Of a stretch of 37,047 bases of DNA, positions 20,075 through 29,605 are shown piece by piece; within the stretch, counting starts at the first letter, position 1; the number at the start of each line of letters is the position of its first letter. A program made the translations under genes and the position numbers. The notes under the pieces are model-generated. The model made no database searches. It had not been told where the DNA came from and saw only the letters and a list, made by a program, of their open reading frames with translations. This DNA is from a virus, in IMG/VR virus record IMGVR_UViG_3300015202_000028, positions 1 through 37,047 of that record; one strand, written 5' to 3'.

Positions 20075-20500
20075 ATGGTTTTAATGGCAACAGCATCAGG
20101 CGAACAACACGGCTTGATTAACACATTAACTAATAGCGTTCCATTTGATGAATTTAAAAACTTCAAGCCCGAACATAAAAAAGAAATGGAAAGACTAAGA
20201 AAAGAAGATTCTAAAATTGTAAAAGCTGAATACATGAATTCACGTGGACGTCACGAAAGATTGACAAAACCATATTGTAAATACGCTGGAGATCCTATTT
20301 TAGTTTTTCACCTAATTCCTGGGAAAACTTATGAATTGCCTTTAGGTCTTATTAAAGAAGTTAATGATGCCTCTAAATACATACCTAAACGAAGCGGTCT
20401 AGTAAGCATTGATGGAGAATCAATTAAAAAAGATGAATCTCCATTAGATAAAGATGAGCAAGGTGATTGGCTTCATAGATTAGTCCCAGCTGGATTTTAA
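20075..20500 (+). CDS. Hypothetical virion-region protein
   Basis: A 141-residue protein beginning two bases after the previous stop. N-terminal helices are charged (FDEFKNFKPEHKKEMERLRK). The C-terminal half has a small beta-fold (GDPILVFHLIPGKTYELPLG) that resembles head-completion or capsid-associated proteins with a PGKTYELP loop. No family name can be given with confidence. Confidence 0.6.
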   Translation: MVLMATASGEQHGLINTLTNSVPFDEFKNFKPEHKKEMERLRKEDSKIVKAEYMNSRGRHERLTKPYCKYAGDPILVFHLIPGKTYELPLGLIKEVNDASKYIPKRSGLVSIDGESIKKDESPLDKDEQGDWLHRLVPAGF

Positions 20501-20516
20501 AAAAAAGTAGGTAAAA

Positions 20517-21665
20517 ATGTCTGTAGTAGCACAAGCCGATTCGACTTACACTTTCATTGAAAAGAAAGTTAGACGATTGACCGCTTCCGCAAGTGAAGCG
20601 GCTCTATCAAGCTTTGATATTCAGCAGGCGGTAAATACATTCTACAACTCAGATTTTTCCTACTCGATTAAGATCGATCAACAACGTTCGGTGTACAAAT
20701 TTCTAACTATACCGAACGTTGATAGATACCCAGTTGATGTTAATAATATGCAAGGGTTCCGTGCTCCTGTATATTTTGAAGGAATTCAAGGAAACTTATT
20801 CAAAAATCGTGATCAACTTTTTAACCTATACCCTAGATATCCAACTCAATTTCAGCCAATTGGGGGAGATGGAGTAAAAACGAACTTCACTTTTACTTTA
20901 TTAGGAAATAATCAAAACCCTTTTCCGCAGCCTAATTTCGGCATATTAAGCACTCAACTTGTTATTGGTGGTATTGATAGTAATGACAATCCTATTAGAA
21001 TTATTGATGACGGTGGAGCGGTCGTTAATTCATTCGGAATCGGCTCTAATACAACCAAAGGACAACTTTTATTTATTAATCAAAATAACGTTGGAAATAA
21101 TGTATATTTGGATTCTTTAAACGTACAGCATTCTGCAATTCCGCCACTGTCTCCACTTCCAATTCCGTCACCTCCATTGGTTTTGACACCTCAATATTGT
21201 GGAACTGTAAATTATGTGACTACACAAATAACAGTAAATTTTCCTGTAGCTCCAGCAGCAGGAAGCATGATTAATGTTTGGGCAGCTACTTATCAAGTAG
21301 GACGTCCCTATAATATGCTCTTTTGGAATAATGAAATCACAATTAGACCTGTTCCAGATAATGTTTACCTTGCTGAGGTTGAAGTTTTTCAAACGCCTTC
21401 ACAATTTATGAGCACTACAGATAACCCAACTCTAAACCAATGGAGCCAATATATTGCATTTGGAGCCGCATGTGAAATACTAAGAGATCGCCAAGATATG
21501 GAAGGAGTTCAAAACCTACAAGAAGGATTTAAAAGACAGGAAGCCTTAGTTCTTGAAAGGCAAGCTGTTGAGGAGATCGGCCAGAGCAATATAACTTTAT
21601 TCAATTCAACTCAAAGAGGTTTTGGTGTTGGTTCAGGAAACGGTTATGGAGCGGGAGGTTTTTAA
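20517..21665 (+). CDS. Head-tail connector or tail structural protein
   Basis: A 382-residue protein. It starts with YTFIEKKVRRLTASASEAAL and FDIQQAVNTFYNSDFSYSIK, a segment I associate with neck/tail proteins of podophages with N4-gp56-like capsids. The middle is beta-rich (NFTFTLLGNNQNPFPQPN), and the end is an all-helical unit (AFGAACEILRDRQDMEGVQN) with a Gly-rich tail. It overlaps the next gene by one base. The exact place in the virion is not known. Confidence 0.65.
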   Translation: MSVVAQADSTYTFIEKKVRRLTASASEAALSSFDIQQAVNTFYNSDFSYSIKIDQQRSVYKFLTIPNVDRYPVDVNNMQGFRAPVYFEGIQGNLFKNRDQLFNLYPRYPTQFQPIGGDGVKTNFTFTLLGNNQNPFPQPNFGILSTQLVIGGIDSNDNPIRIIDDGGAVVNSFGIGSNTTKGQLLFINQNNVGNNVYLDSLNVQHSAIPPLSPLPIPSPPLVLTPQYCGTVNYVTTQITVNFPVAPAAGSMINVWAATYQVGRPYNMLFWNNEITIRPVPDNVYLAEVEVFQTPSQFMSTTDNPTLNQWSQYIAFGAACEILRDRQDMEGVQNLQEGFKRQEALVLERQAVEEIGQSNITLFNSTQRGFGVGSGNGYGAGGF

Positions 21666-23989
21666 TGGGATCTTATTCGCCTTTAAAAATCACTGGAAAC
21701 TCGACTGGATTAGTCCAGGAAAGAGAGAACTTTCTTTTGCCGGATGATGCATATCCTGTTTTACGAAATGCCTATGTATGGCGTGAAAAAATTAAAAGAA
21801 AGAAAGGTTATCAACTTCTTGGAAGACTTCAAAGAAATATTGGCACTACTAGTGCGTTAGGAAACTTAACTGTTACGATAATACCAAATCTAATTCAACC
21901 AGGAATAGCTTCATTTGCCATAGGAACAGATATATTTCAAGATCCAGGTGGAGCTAGCCCTATCACCCTTTTAACTAATAGCACTGGCTCTGCTGTGTTA
22001 AATCGCACTACTGGTGTTTTAACTATTACCGGATCGCAAATAAATACAGCGGTTCAATATTTTCCAGGTCTGCCGGTAATGGGAATTCGAGTTAGAGAAC
22101 TTCAAAACAGTGCAAATAATGAAACGGTAGTTTTTGATCAAAATTACGCATATGATTTCAATGATACCATAAAACAATTTGAAGAATTTATCCCAGGAAC
22201 AACATGGAATGCTGCAAATTTGGGTATTAATTCAATAGATTTTTTTTGGTCAACTAATTATTGGGTGAGTGCTAATCCTCCATTTACTACAACAAATAGA
22301 AAGCTCTTTTGGGTAACAAATAATAGCGGACATTCTGGAGCTACAGCGGACCCGCCTCGTATTACGGATGGAGTAACTTGGGTTGATTTTGACTCATCGA
22401 CATGGAATCAAATCGATGCTACTAATTTCCTTTATAATTGGCTTTGCAACCTTCCTTATCGTGGTAGAATGGTTACATTTAATACATGGGAAGGAACTAC
22501 TAAAGGAGGAGCACTAAACTTCTCTAATAGAATTAGATGGTCGACAATTGGAAATCCTTTTATTACTTATTCCGCTGGACCACCTGCGAAAGGATCATGG
22601 AGAGATGACATAAGAGGTCAAGGAGGATTTCTTGATATACCCACTAGCGAAGATATTATTTCGATTGGTTTTGTTCGTGACAATCTTGTTATATATTGTG
22701 AACGTAGCACTTGGCAATTGCGATATACAGGGCGTGCGATTGCACCCTTCCAAATCGAAAAGGTCAATTCTGAACTTGGAGCACAAGGAACTTTCTCAGC
22801 AGTTCAATTCGACACATCTCTTGTTGGTATTGGTGATAAAGGTATTGTAGAGTGTGATAGTTATAAATCTGAACGTATTGATATTAAGATCCCTGATTAT
22901 GTATGGAGTTTTCAGAATCTTAATAATGGCGTTGCGAGAGTCCATGGAATTAGAGATTTTGAAAATCGGTTAGCGTTCTGGACTGTATCTATCGCTAATG
23001 AATATGATGCTAGAATATCATCCGCATCAAGAATATTTCCTAATCAACGATTAATTTATAATTATGAAAATGATTCATGGGCATTATTCACGGATTCACT
23101 TACTTCTCTCGGAAATTATCAACCACAATCTAGTAGAACATGGTTAAATACTAAATTACCTTGGATTAAATGTAATTTTCCTTGGATTAACCAGCCTGCG
23201 CAAGTAGCAGAAATTATCGGTGGAAATCAACAGGGATTTGTTGAGTATTTAGATTATAATACCGTGAATGATGTCAGCCTTTTCATATCTAATATTACTC
23301 AAGGACCGACTGTTTTAATAACTTCACCTAATCATAACATGTCTACAGGATTTGTTATCGGAATAAGTGGAATACCGAATACGACGCCATTTTCAAGTTT
23401 AAATGGTGGAGTGTATGGGATTATCGTTTCTAATGCAAACCCAGCAAATTCATTTAGTATATACAAATATAATCCCGTAAGCGATGCGTTTGGTGACAAT
23501 GTAATAGCAACTCCTGTAGGTGTTTATGCTGGTGGTGGATTAATAAACATTAGAGATAATTTTTCAATTGTTAGTAAGAAATTCAATTTCCTAGATGAAG
23601 GACAAAGCATTCAGTTAGGGTATTTAGATATTTTAATGGAAGCGACAGGTAACGATAATCCGGGTGCGATATCATTAAAAGTTTATCTTGATTATGACGA
23701 TATTAATGCTTCAAATATTTTACCACAAAATCAAGTGACAGGAATATTCCCTAGAGTCCCAGATACTTTCTTTAATTCAATTATACCAACAACACCATCA
23801 AATCTTGCAGCAGCACCATTAGGGACAAAGTTTTGGCAACGAGTGTTTTGTGCAACAAGAGCTAATTTCTTAACCATACAATACACATTTAATAACTCTC
23901 AAATGTCAGGAAAAGAACAACTGCTAGATGTTCAAATAGATGCGCAAATTTTATGGATAAGGCGAGCAGGTAGAAATTGCCAGCTCTAA
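21665..23989 (+). CDS. Large tail (tubular/stabilisation-like) protein
   Basis: A 774-residue protein. The start (NSTGLVQERENFLLPDDAYP, VLRNAYVWREKIKRKKGYQL) is that of a phage tail-hub family in which the tail tube or stabilising protein binds the connector. The centre has repeated WxxxYT/beta-propeller-like strands (RDNLVIYCERSTWQLRYTGR, VGIGDKGIVECDS). Around residues 535-630 an inserted module (VLITSPNHNMSTGFVIGISG) matches the FCCH-like pattern of the decoration proteins. It is the largest protein in the genome and probably forms the short tail tube. Confidence 0.65.
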   Translation: MGSYSPLKITGNSTGLVQERENFLLPDDAYPVLRNAYVWREKIKRKKGYQLLGRLQRNIGTTSALGNLTVTIIPNLIQPGIASFAIGTDIFQDPGGASPITLLTNSTGSAVLNRTTGVLTITGSQINTAVQYFPGLPVMGIRVRELQNSANNETVVFDQNYAYDFNDTIKQFEEFIPGTTWNAANLGINSIDFFWSTNYWVSANPPFTTTNRKLFWVTNNSGHSGATADPPRITDGVTWVDFDSSTWNQIDATNFLYNWLCNLPYRGRMVTFNTWEGTTKGGALNFSNRIRWSTIGNPFITYSAGPPAKGSWRDDIRGQGGFLDIPTSEDIISIGFVRDNLVIYCERSTWQLRYTGRAIAPFQIEKVNSELGAQGTFSAVQFDTSLVGIGDKGIVECDSYKSERIDIKIPDYVWSFQNLNNGVARVHGIRDFENRLAFWTVSIANEYDARISSASRIFPNQRLIYNYENDSWALFTDSLTSLGNYQPQSSRTWLNTKLPWIKCNFPWINQPAQVAEIIGGNQQGFVEYLDYNTVNDVSLFISNITQGPTVLITSPNHNMSTGFVIGISGIPNTTPFSSLNGGVYGIIVSNANPANSFSIYKYNPVSDAFGDNVIATPVGVYAGGGLINIRDNFSIVSKKFNFLDEGQSIQLGYLDILMEATGNDNPGAISLKVYLDYDDINASNILPQNQVTGIFPRVPDTFFNSIIPTTPSNLAAAPLGTKFWQRVFCATRANFLTIQYTFNNSQMSGKEQLLDVQIDAQILWIRRAGRNCQL

Positions 23990-24009
23990 TAAAACTTTAG
24001 GAGATATTT

Positions 24010-24594
24010 ATGAGTTTATACCAGCCAACTATACCCACGGGTTTTGTAGACCTAGATGTAGACTATCAAAATATACAAGATAATTTTCAACAACTTGATA
24101 CTACTTATGCAGTAGATCATTTTGCTTTTTCTGATCAATCAAGTCAAAATGGAATACATAAACAAGTAAGATTGTTAAATCAGGCAGCCCCAGGGGTTGG
24201 TTTTGGAAATGCAGCATTATATGCAAACTCATTAAGTGGGAATTCATGGCCAGTATGGCAAAACGCTTTAGGATCAACTCAAATACTTGGAGCTCCTACT
24301 AATAATTCAGGAAATGGTTTTGCTTCTTTACCAGGTGGAATTTTATTTCAATGGGGTAAAGTAATTAATCCTAATTCTACATCTGGAACACAAAATTTCA
24401 ACACGCCTTTTTTAAATCCTACAAGCGTAATTAACGTTTCATTTACATTAGCACGAAATTCTTCTTCTTCTGATAGTATATGGATTAATACGTCAGGAAG
24501 TAATACAGAAGCACATTTTTCTTGGAGATCATCAACATCTTTAACTGCAGCAACAGATTTTTTTTATTGGACTGCGATCGGAAGGATTTTATAA
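24010..24594 (+). CDS. Tail fibre-like protein with gp53-type C-terminal domain
   Basis: A 194-residue protein; GGAGA precedes ATG 24010. Residues 1-30 (PTGFVDLDVDYQNIQDNFQQ) form a tail-attachment segment. From 105 on the protein reads LPGGILFQWGKVINPNST, NFNTPFLNPTSVINVSF and DFFYWTAIGRIL, the pattern of the small receptor-binding domain at the C-terminus of many tail fibres (gp53-like). Probably an adhesin or short fibre that works with the spike encoded at 30645. Confidence 0.7.
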   Translation: MSLYQPTIPTGFVDLDVDYQNIQDNFQQLDTTYAVDHFAFSDQSSQNGIHKQVRLLNQAAPGVGFGNAALYANSLSGNSWPVWQNALGSTQILGAPTNNSGNGFASLPGGILFQWGKVINPNSTSGTQNFNTPFLNPTSVINVSFTLARNSSSSDSIWINTSGSNTEAHFSWRSSTSLTAATDFFYWTAIGRIL

Positions 24595-24595
24595 G

Positions 24596-25117
24596 ATGAC
24601 AATTCCAATTGATAGCCAAAATTTAGAAAGTTATGTACCTGTCTATGATGCATCTCCGAGTACATGGGAAGAAGGAATGCCTTTTATTGTGGAACAATTA
24701 AAAAAGATTGCTAATGCTGTAAACGTACGAGAAATAGGATTTTTCTTAGATCAAGAGCTCCTTACAGGAAAATCATTTATTCCTGGTGTGAGCATTGTAA
24801 GCGATGGGGGATCATCACAACAATTTAGAACAATTTTAAGAAAAGTTATTGATTTTGGCCCATTGCCAGCAGCAGGAACTAAATCAATCCCTCATGGAAT
24901 AACTTTCGATGCAAACTTTACGTTAATTCAGATGTGGGCATCCGCAACAGATCCAGTCGCTTTAGTTGCTTTCCCTATTCCTTATGCTGATCCTATAGCT
25001 TTAATCAATGCAGTGTCTTTAACGATAGACGCAACGAATGTTAATATTACTGTTGGAATAAATAGATCTAGTTTCACAAGATGCTTTGTTTTTATAGAAT
25101 ATATCCAAGAACTTTAA
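24596..25117 (+). CDS. Tail-associated hypothetical protein
   Basis: A 173-residue protein beginning one base after the fibre stop. An N-terminal helix (STWEEGMPFIVEQLKKIANA) is followed by a beta-domain with ELLTGKSFIP, FRTILRKVIDFGPLPAAGTK and SIPHGITFDANFTLIQMWAS. I recall the KVVDFGxLPxxGTKSxxHGI pattern from phage tail gene clusters, where its function is unknown. Likely a fibre accessory or baseplate subunit. Confidence 0.6.
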   Translation: MTIPIDSQNLESYVPVYDASPSTWEEGMPFIVEQLKKIANAVNVREIGFFLDQELLTGKSFIPGVSIVSDGGSSQQFRTILRKVIDFGPLPAAGTKSIPHGITFDANFTLIQMWASATDPVALVAFPIPYADPIALINAVSLTIDATNVNITVGINRSSFTRCFVFIEYIQEL

Positions 25118-25129
25118 GGGAGATTTGAC

Positions 25130-25879
25130 ATGGGATTTTTTGATTATTTAAAACCTTTAGGTATGGGAAATCCAATTTTAGGAAAATACAAAAATTTTGG
25201 AACTGATCTCTTAATGGGAACGCCTGAAAAAAGAGAAAACGTATCAACTTTAAGACCTGAGCAAGAAGGTCTTTATCAACAATCTATAAATGCAGGTATG
25301 GGTAGGGGAGCCGGAGGAGCATTTGGTCAATCAGCTGATTATTATAGAAATAATTTAAGCGATGATCCGGCTGACTTTGATTCTTTTGCAGCACCTCAAA
25401 TGAGACAATTTAACGAGCAAACAATACCGGAACTATCCGAACAATTTGCAGGTATGGGATCAGGTGGATTATCTAGTTCAGGATTTAGAAATGCTGCGAT
25501 AGGAGCAGGAACGGATCTTAGCGAACGTTTAGGAGCTATTAGAGCAAATCTAAGACAGAATTCAGCGCAAGGTTTACAAAATATAGGTCAAGTTGGTTTA
25601 CAGAACTATAGCCAAAACATGGTGACACAGCCAGGAAGTCAAGGTTTATTAGCCCCAGCATTAGGAGCTTTAGGAACAGCTGTCGGAGGCCCAGCATTAG
25701 AAGCTTTAGGATCATATGGAGGAAACGCTGCTAAAGGTTTTTTACAAAATTCTTTTGGAGCAAATAAAGTAGGTGCTAATTCAAGTCCTTATGGTCAAAG
25801 TCCACAAGCAAGCCCTCAGATTCAATCTTCTAGTAAAGCATCATCACCTAACTTTATGCAAGGTCAGAGGGGGTTTTAA
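25130..25879 (+). CDS. Probable internal virion (DNA ejection) protein
   Basis: A 249-residue protein; GGGAG precedes ATG 25130. It is rich in Gly, Ala and Gln, with TLRPEQEGLYQQSINAGMGR, then APQMRQFNEQTIPELSEQFA and GMGSGGLSSSGFRNAAIGAG, a pattern I associate with small virion proteins of podophages. A Gly/Ala stretch (LGALGTAVGGPALEALGSYG) could insert in a membrane, which fits ejection proteins that form the channel for DNA. It heads a run of four tightly coupled genes. Confidence 0.55.
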   Translation: MGFFDYLKPLGMGNPILGKYKNFGTDLLMGTPEKRENVSTLRPEQEGLYQQSINAGMGRGAGGAFGQSADYYRNNLSDDPADFDSFAAPQMRQFNEQTIPELSEQFAGMGSGGLSSSGFRNAAIGAGTDLSERLGAIRANLRQNSAQGLQNIGQVGLQNYSQNMVTQPGSQGLLAPALGALGTAVGGPALEALGSYGGNAAKGFLQNSFGANKVGANSSPYGQSPQASPQIQSSSKASSPNFMQGQRGF

Positions 25880-27151
25880 ATGGTTCAGTACATTAAACAA
25901 GGAAATATTTTCGGAAGAATAGGTTCTAGCATAGGTCAAGGATTAGCTGAACAAATTCCTAAAGAGGTTGAAAGAAATAGACTTTCATCTGGTTTAAAGG
26001 CTATTGGTGAAAATAAAGATCTTGACCCATATCAAAGATTTGCTGAAACAGTAGGCGTAGCTCACGAATATCCTCAGATTATACAAAGTGCAGGAGAGTT
26101 ATCTAGACAACAGGCAAGAGGACAAGCTCTTTCTAAATTTGGAGAAACACAAAATCAGCCTAAACCGAATCCATTTAAACAAGAAAAACCTAACGTTAAT
26201 GTAAATGTTGAAAATAAACCTCCTTCCCTAACAAAAGAAGAAACTTTTGCTAAAGCACAAGAAGGTTTTGTTCCTCGTACAGAAGAACAAAAAATGCAAT
26301 CAGCTGGGGAGAGATTTAATGCTAACCCTGAAATATATGCCAATGACCCCCAGAAAGCTCTTGATTATGAAGATAAAGTAGATGCAACAAATTCAAATAT
26401 TGCAAAAACCAATCAGACAAAGCATGCTAATTTAACAACATTACAAGACAATGTTGTTAACAGATTACAAGGTCAATATGAAAAATTAGGTGCTAATGTA
26501 CCATCTAACGTTTATAGCGATATAGAGGATGAAGCTGTTCAAGCCACTAAGCCGAAAAGTGAAGGGGGGCAAGGCTTAACAGAGGATCAAGCCAAGAAAG
26601 TATATGGTAAAAAACTTGATGAAATTTCTAGAGAATATCAGGAAATAGAATCAATTGGAAATTGGGGAATTACGGGAAGAAAAGCCAAAGATACGTTACA
26701 GACTTATAAAGCATTACAAAAAAAATTCGAATTTCGTGACGATACCAAGAATCTTGCAGATAAAATAGTTGCTACAAATAAAACCTCTTACCCTTTTGCT
26801 TATTCTGTTGCTCAGCCAATTTCAAACGAACCAAAATTAGCCCATAACCTAAGATCAATTCCTAAAGTACCCAGTAAATTTGAACAAGGGTATTATCAAC
26901 ATGTAGAGAAAAAAGATATATCAAATAAATTTCCTGAATTAGCTAAATCACTAGGCGAAAAAGGAAGTCCCTTAGCGGTAGGTTATGAATTAAAAAAAAA
27001 AGGATACGACTCTATTCCTTGGTATGATTATCTATTGAAAAATAGCGACAACTTAAAGAAGTTTCAAGTCGACCAGTTAGAAAAAACTCGCAATGAATTT
27101 TCACCGTTAAACGATTACTGGCTATCTGAATGGTCAGGATTGGAGGATTAA
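25880..27151 (+). CDS. Probable internal virion / ejection protein
   Basis: A 423-residue hydrophilic protein starting directly after the previous stop. It is helical and rich in Gln, Lys and Glu, opening with a glycine-containing amphipathic stretch (IFGRIGSSIGQGLAEQIPKE), then a disordered Asn/Pro region (NQPKPNPFKQEKPNVNVNVE) and a long helical half. Context suggests a second ejection protein; no enzyme motif such as a lysozyme or transglycosylase is visible. Its stop shares a base with the next start. Confidence 0.5.
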   Translation: MVQYIKQGNIFGRIGSSIGQGLAEQIPKEVERNRLSSGLKAIGENKDLDPYQRFAETVGVAHEYPQIIQSAGELSRQQARGQALSKFGETQNQPKPNPFKQEKPNVNVNVENKPPSLTKEETFAKAQEGFVPRTEEQKMQSAGERFNANPEIYANDPQKALDYEDKVDATNSNIAKTNQTKHANLTTLQDNVVNRLQGQYEKLGANVPSNVYSDIEDEAVQATKPKSEGGQGLTEDQAKKVYGKKLDEISREYQEIESIGNWGITGRKAKDTLQTYKALQKKFEFRDDTKNLADKIVATNKTSYPFAYSVAQPISNEPKLAHNLRSIPKVPSKFEQGYYQHVEKKDISNKFPELAKSLGEKGSPLAVGYELKKKGYDSIPWYDYLLKNSDNLKKFQVDQLEKTRNEFSPLNDYWLSEWSGLED

Positions 27152-27843
27152 TGCAACCATATCAAGAAGCTTCTCAAGAAATAAGAAGACAAGGCGAATT
27201 GCCAATAAAAGCTTTAAAAACAGCTGCTTCTATTGCAGCGACGGCAGGAGGAGCAAAAATAGGTGGATTAGCCTTAAATAAAGTTATGCCATTTTTAAGC
27301 AAATATATCCCTGAAGATCTAGCTATAAAGGGATTAAGCAAAGTTGATCCTAGGTTTGGTAAATTTATCAATAAGGCTCTTGGCGAAGGATTTGATTTTA
27401 ATGAAGTTAAAGACTTTATAGGTGGAAAAGCGGAAGAAGGACAAGAAAATAAAAAAGAACCTGCCAAGCAATCTAAGAACATCATCGAGCAAGAATCACC
27501 TGAATTACATCAGTTCATAGATCAAGAGATTAGAAAAGGGAGAAAACCTATTGAAGCGGCAGCGTTAGCTCAAAATGATAAACGATTTTCCGGCGCAATT
27601 CAAAAACTAATGAAAGCACATAAGACACCATGGTCTAGTATTATTGAAAGCATTTTTGGTAAAGGGAATATGGGGTTACCTCAACAACAATCATCAACAG
27701 AAGAGGCAATGAATCCCCCTGGATCACAACTATCAAAAGATCCGCAAGCGGCACAGACAGGTCAGCAACAAGGGAATGGAGCAAATGCTATAATGCAAGC
27801 TATTCAAATGGCTGCTGAATCAAGAAAAAGAAGACAGCAATGA
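27151..27843 (+). CDS. Probable internal virion protein
   Basis: A 230-residue protein assigned ATG 27151, behind GGAGG; the in-frame ATG at 27130 lies inside the previous gene. An Ala/Gly-rich hydrophobic run near residues 20-45 (LKTAASIAATAGGAKIGGLA) could enter a membrane. The C-terminus is Gln-rich. Coupled by overlap on both sides with the neighbouring virion genes. Confidence 0.5.
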   Translation: MQPYQEASQEIRRQGELPIKALKTAASIAATAGGAKIGGLALNKVMPFLSKYIPEDLAIKGLSKVDPRFGKFINKALGEGFDFNEVKDFIGGKAEEGQENKKEPAKQSKNIIEQESPELHQFIDQEIRKGRKPIEAAALAQNDKRFSGAIQKLMKAHKTPWSSIIESIFGKGNMGLPQQQSSTEEAMNPPGSQLSKDPQAAQTGQQQGNGANAIMQAIQMAAESRKRRQQ

Positions 27844-28343
27844 ATCCAGAAATTGAAGAGTTAGAAGACATTTTGGATACTATTCTTAGAGGGGTTCAAG
27901 AAGCATTGCAAAACGGAGAAATCTTAAGCGAAGAATTTCAATTACAGATTGCTCAAGAAATAACACTTCTAACTCAAGAAATTGATGATCTTTACGAACA
28001 AAACCCACAAGACCCATTAGAAGGATTGGGGTCAACACCAACCGGAGATAATTTAACCACTGCAATGCCAAGCAGCAACGTGGAAGGCTTCGCATATGAT
28101 GATAAATCCGGTAAACTTCTAGTAAGATTCTTAGGCGATCATCCAAATAAACACGGAGATGTCTATGCTTATGGTGGTGTTCCAAAACAAATATTCGACT
28201 TATTCCAGAAAGGTGCTGTCCCTGCTAGAACCAACGGAAGCAATAAATGGGGCAAATGGTGGAAGGGGAAAAATCCAAGCATGGGAGCTTCATTACATAC
28301 TTTAATTAAAGGTGGTGGATATCCTTATCAGAAATTAAATTAG
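27840..28343 (+). CDS. KTSC-like domain protein
   Basis: A 167-residue protein starting in ATGA of the previous gene. An N-terminal coiled helix (LEDILDTILRGVQEALQNGE) is followed at residues 80-130 by the KTSC pattern: SNVEGFAYDDKSGKLLVRFL and VYAYGGVPKQIFDLFQKGA. KTSC domains are small folds found at the ends of varied phage and bacterial proteins, of unclear role, sometimes linked to RNA or lysyl-tRNA synthetase proteins. The last 35 residues are Lys/Trp/Gly-rich. It ends 8 bp from the convergent minus-strand pair. Confidence 0.65.
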   Translation: MNPEIEELEDILDTILRGVQEALQNGEILSEEFQLQIAQEITLLTQEIDDLYEQNPQDPLEGLGSTPTGDNLTTAMPSSNVEGFAYDDKSGKLLVRFLGDHPNKHGDVYAYGGVPKQIFDLFQKGAVPARTNGSNKWGKWWKGKNPSMGASLHTLIKGGGYPYQKLN

Positions 28344-28351
28344 TAACTTCA

Positions 28352-28543
28352 TTATTTCCTATTCCTTTTATTTCTTTCTTCAATTCGACAAAGTCTTCCA
28401 TGAAAACTTTTTATCTCGTGTTGAATAGCTCTAATTTCTTCTCTCATTCCATTATGTAAAGATATACTAACACCAAAAAAAGTAAGCATAATCACTAAGT
28501 TAGATCCGATTATAGCAAGTACCTGCATCCAAGTTTCATTCAT
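28352..28543 (-). CDS. Small membrane protein, FHGRL family, copy 2
   Basis: A 63-residue protein with one membrane helix at residues 7-29 (VLAIIGSNLVIMLTFFGVSI), then a coiled coil ending in HEIKSFHGRLCRIEERNKRN. It overlaps the preceding minus-strand paralogue by 4 bp (ATGA), so the two are made together, perhaps as partners. Orientation against the late operon marks the pair as an extra module. Holin/antiholin, or blocking of a second infection, are possible roles. Confidence 0.6.
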   Translation of the reverse strand: MNETWMQVLAIIGSNLVIMLTFFGVSISLHNGMREEIRAIQHEIKSFHGRLCRIEERNKRNRK

Positions 28544-28761
28544 TTCCTATTCCTTTCTTCGATTGCGCATAATCTCATTTTAAATTCACAATCCATTCTT
28601 TCCAATCTTCCATGGAAATCTTTTGTCTCTTTTTGCATAGCATCTTTAAAACCATCTATAGATCTTTGACAATGAAGATAATCTGATCTACTTTGTCTAA
28701 CTGTCCATAAGAATAATCCTAGATTTGCAGCTACGATAGTTCCTACTTGATACCAATCCAT
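28540..28761 (-). CDS. Small membrane protein, FHGRL family, copy 3
   Basis: A 73-residue protein; ATG 28761 follows AAGGAG at 6 nt. It has a membrane helix (VGTIVAANLGLFLWTV) and a cytoplasmic rod with QKETKDFHGRLERMDCEFKM and RLCAIEERNRK. Over KxTKDFHGRLERxDxEFK it closely matches the protein at 8796-9038, so one arose by copying of the other or of a shared source. Confidence 0.65.
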   Translation of the reverse strand: MDWYQVGTIVAANLGLFLWTVRQSRSDYLHCQRSIDGFKDAMQKETKDFHGRLERMDCEFKMRLCAIEERNRK

Positions 28762-28790
28762 ATTTATCTCCTTATTTCCCTTATTTTAGC

Positions 28791-28819
28791 ACATTATCGG
28801 TTATGAATAAATACGACAA
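28791..28819 (-). promoter_or_regulatory. Possible promoter for the minus-strand membrane-protein pair
   Basis: On the minus strand TTGTCG (28814-28819) and TAATGT (28791-28796) are spaced by 17 bp, followed by the AAGGAG of the 28761 gene. The -10 match is only fair. A TGC-TAAAAT extended -10 slightly downstream is an alternative but leaves almost no leader. Confidence 0.35.
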
Positions 28820-28891
28820 ATTTATTTAATTTGCATGGATATTAAAATATTTTCTTGATAGATTATGGATAATTTAACCAGGAGTCAAATC

Positions 28892-29590
28892 ATGACAGCA
28901 GCTCTAGGAAACACAACAGGCGGGACGCCTTTTGCGACGGGGGTCGACGCATTTGTTTATCCTCAATTTATTGGATATGCTTTAAGAGTACCCACAACAC
29001 AAGATATATACAACCCTGGAACTAGATGGCAGGACAATTCTGTTAATCCTGCGGTTCAATATTACACTATTGGGTCTGGGATATGGTATCAGCTACCAAG
29101 CATTTCTTTTGGTGTTTCTTCTGTCTCAGGAACGACTAACCAAGTAACAGCAGCACCAACAGTAGGAGCGGTAATTTTAAGCATTCCTGCAACATTTGTT
29201 GCTCCTGGGTCTATTACAGCTACAACATCTATTACAGCTACTTTAGGAAATATCACAGCTACAAATGGAAATCTTGTTTTAGGAACTGCAGGAAATAAAA
29301 TTATATCTACAAGTGTTGGAACAACAGCATCGGCCGGAGCTAATTCTTTTGGATCAGCTACCCTAGTGTTAGGAACTGTTACTATAGCAACAACAGCTGT
29401 AACAGCATCCTCACTTATAAAACTAAGCAGACAATCTATTGGTGCAACAAATGCGAATCCCTTGGGTTCTCTCGTTGCAGGTACAATAACACCTGGAACA
29501 TCATTTGTTATTAACGCAGCTTCATCAACAGTAGCGACCTCACTTGCTACAACTGATTTATCTGTTGTTAATTGGGAAATCGTAAACTAA
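28892..29590 (+). CDS. Tail fibre/spike-associated protein
   Basis: A 232-residue protein; ATG 28892 is chosen since AGGAG lies 7 nt upstream, while ATG 28865 has none. It starts with FVYPQFIGYALRVPTTQDIY, then a run of Thr/Ala/Gly repeats (ITATTSITATLGNITATNGN) typical of beta-structured trimeric fibres, and ends in a compact domain (SLVAGTITPGTSFVINAASS). Probably part of the host-binding apparatus, with the three genes that follow. Confidence 0.6.
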   Translation: MTAALGNTTGGTPFATGVDAFVYPQFIGYALRVPTTQDIYNPGTRWQDNSVNPAVQYYTIGSGIWYQLPSISFGVSSVSGTTNQVTAAPTVGAVILSIPATFVAPGSITATTSITATLGNITATNGNLVLGTAGNKIISTSVGTTASAGANSFGSATLVLGTVTIATTAVTASSLIKLSRQSIGATNANPLGSLVAGTITPGTSFVINAASSTVATSLATTDLSVVNWEIVN

Positions 29591-29605
29591 AAATCCAGGT
29601 AAAAA

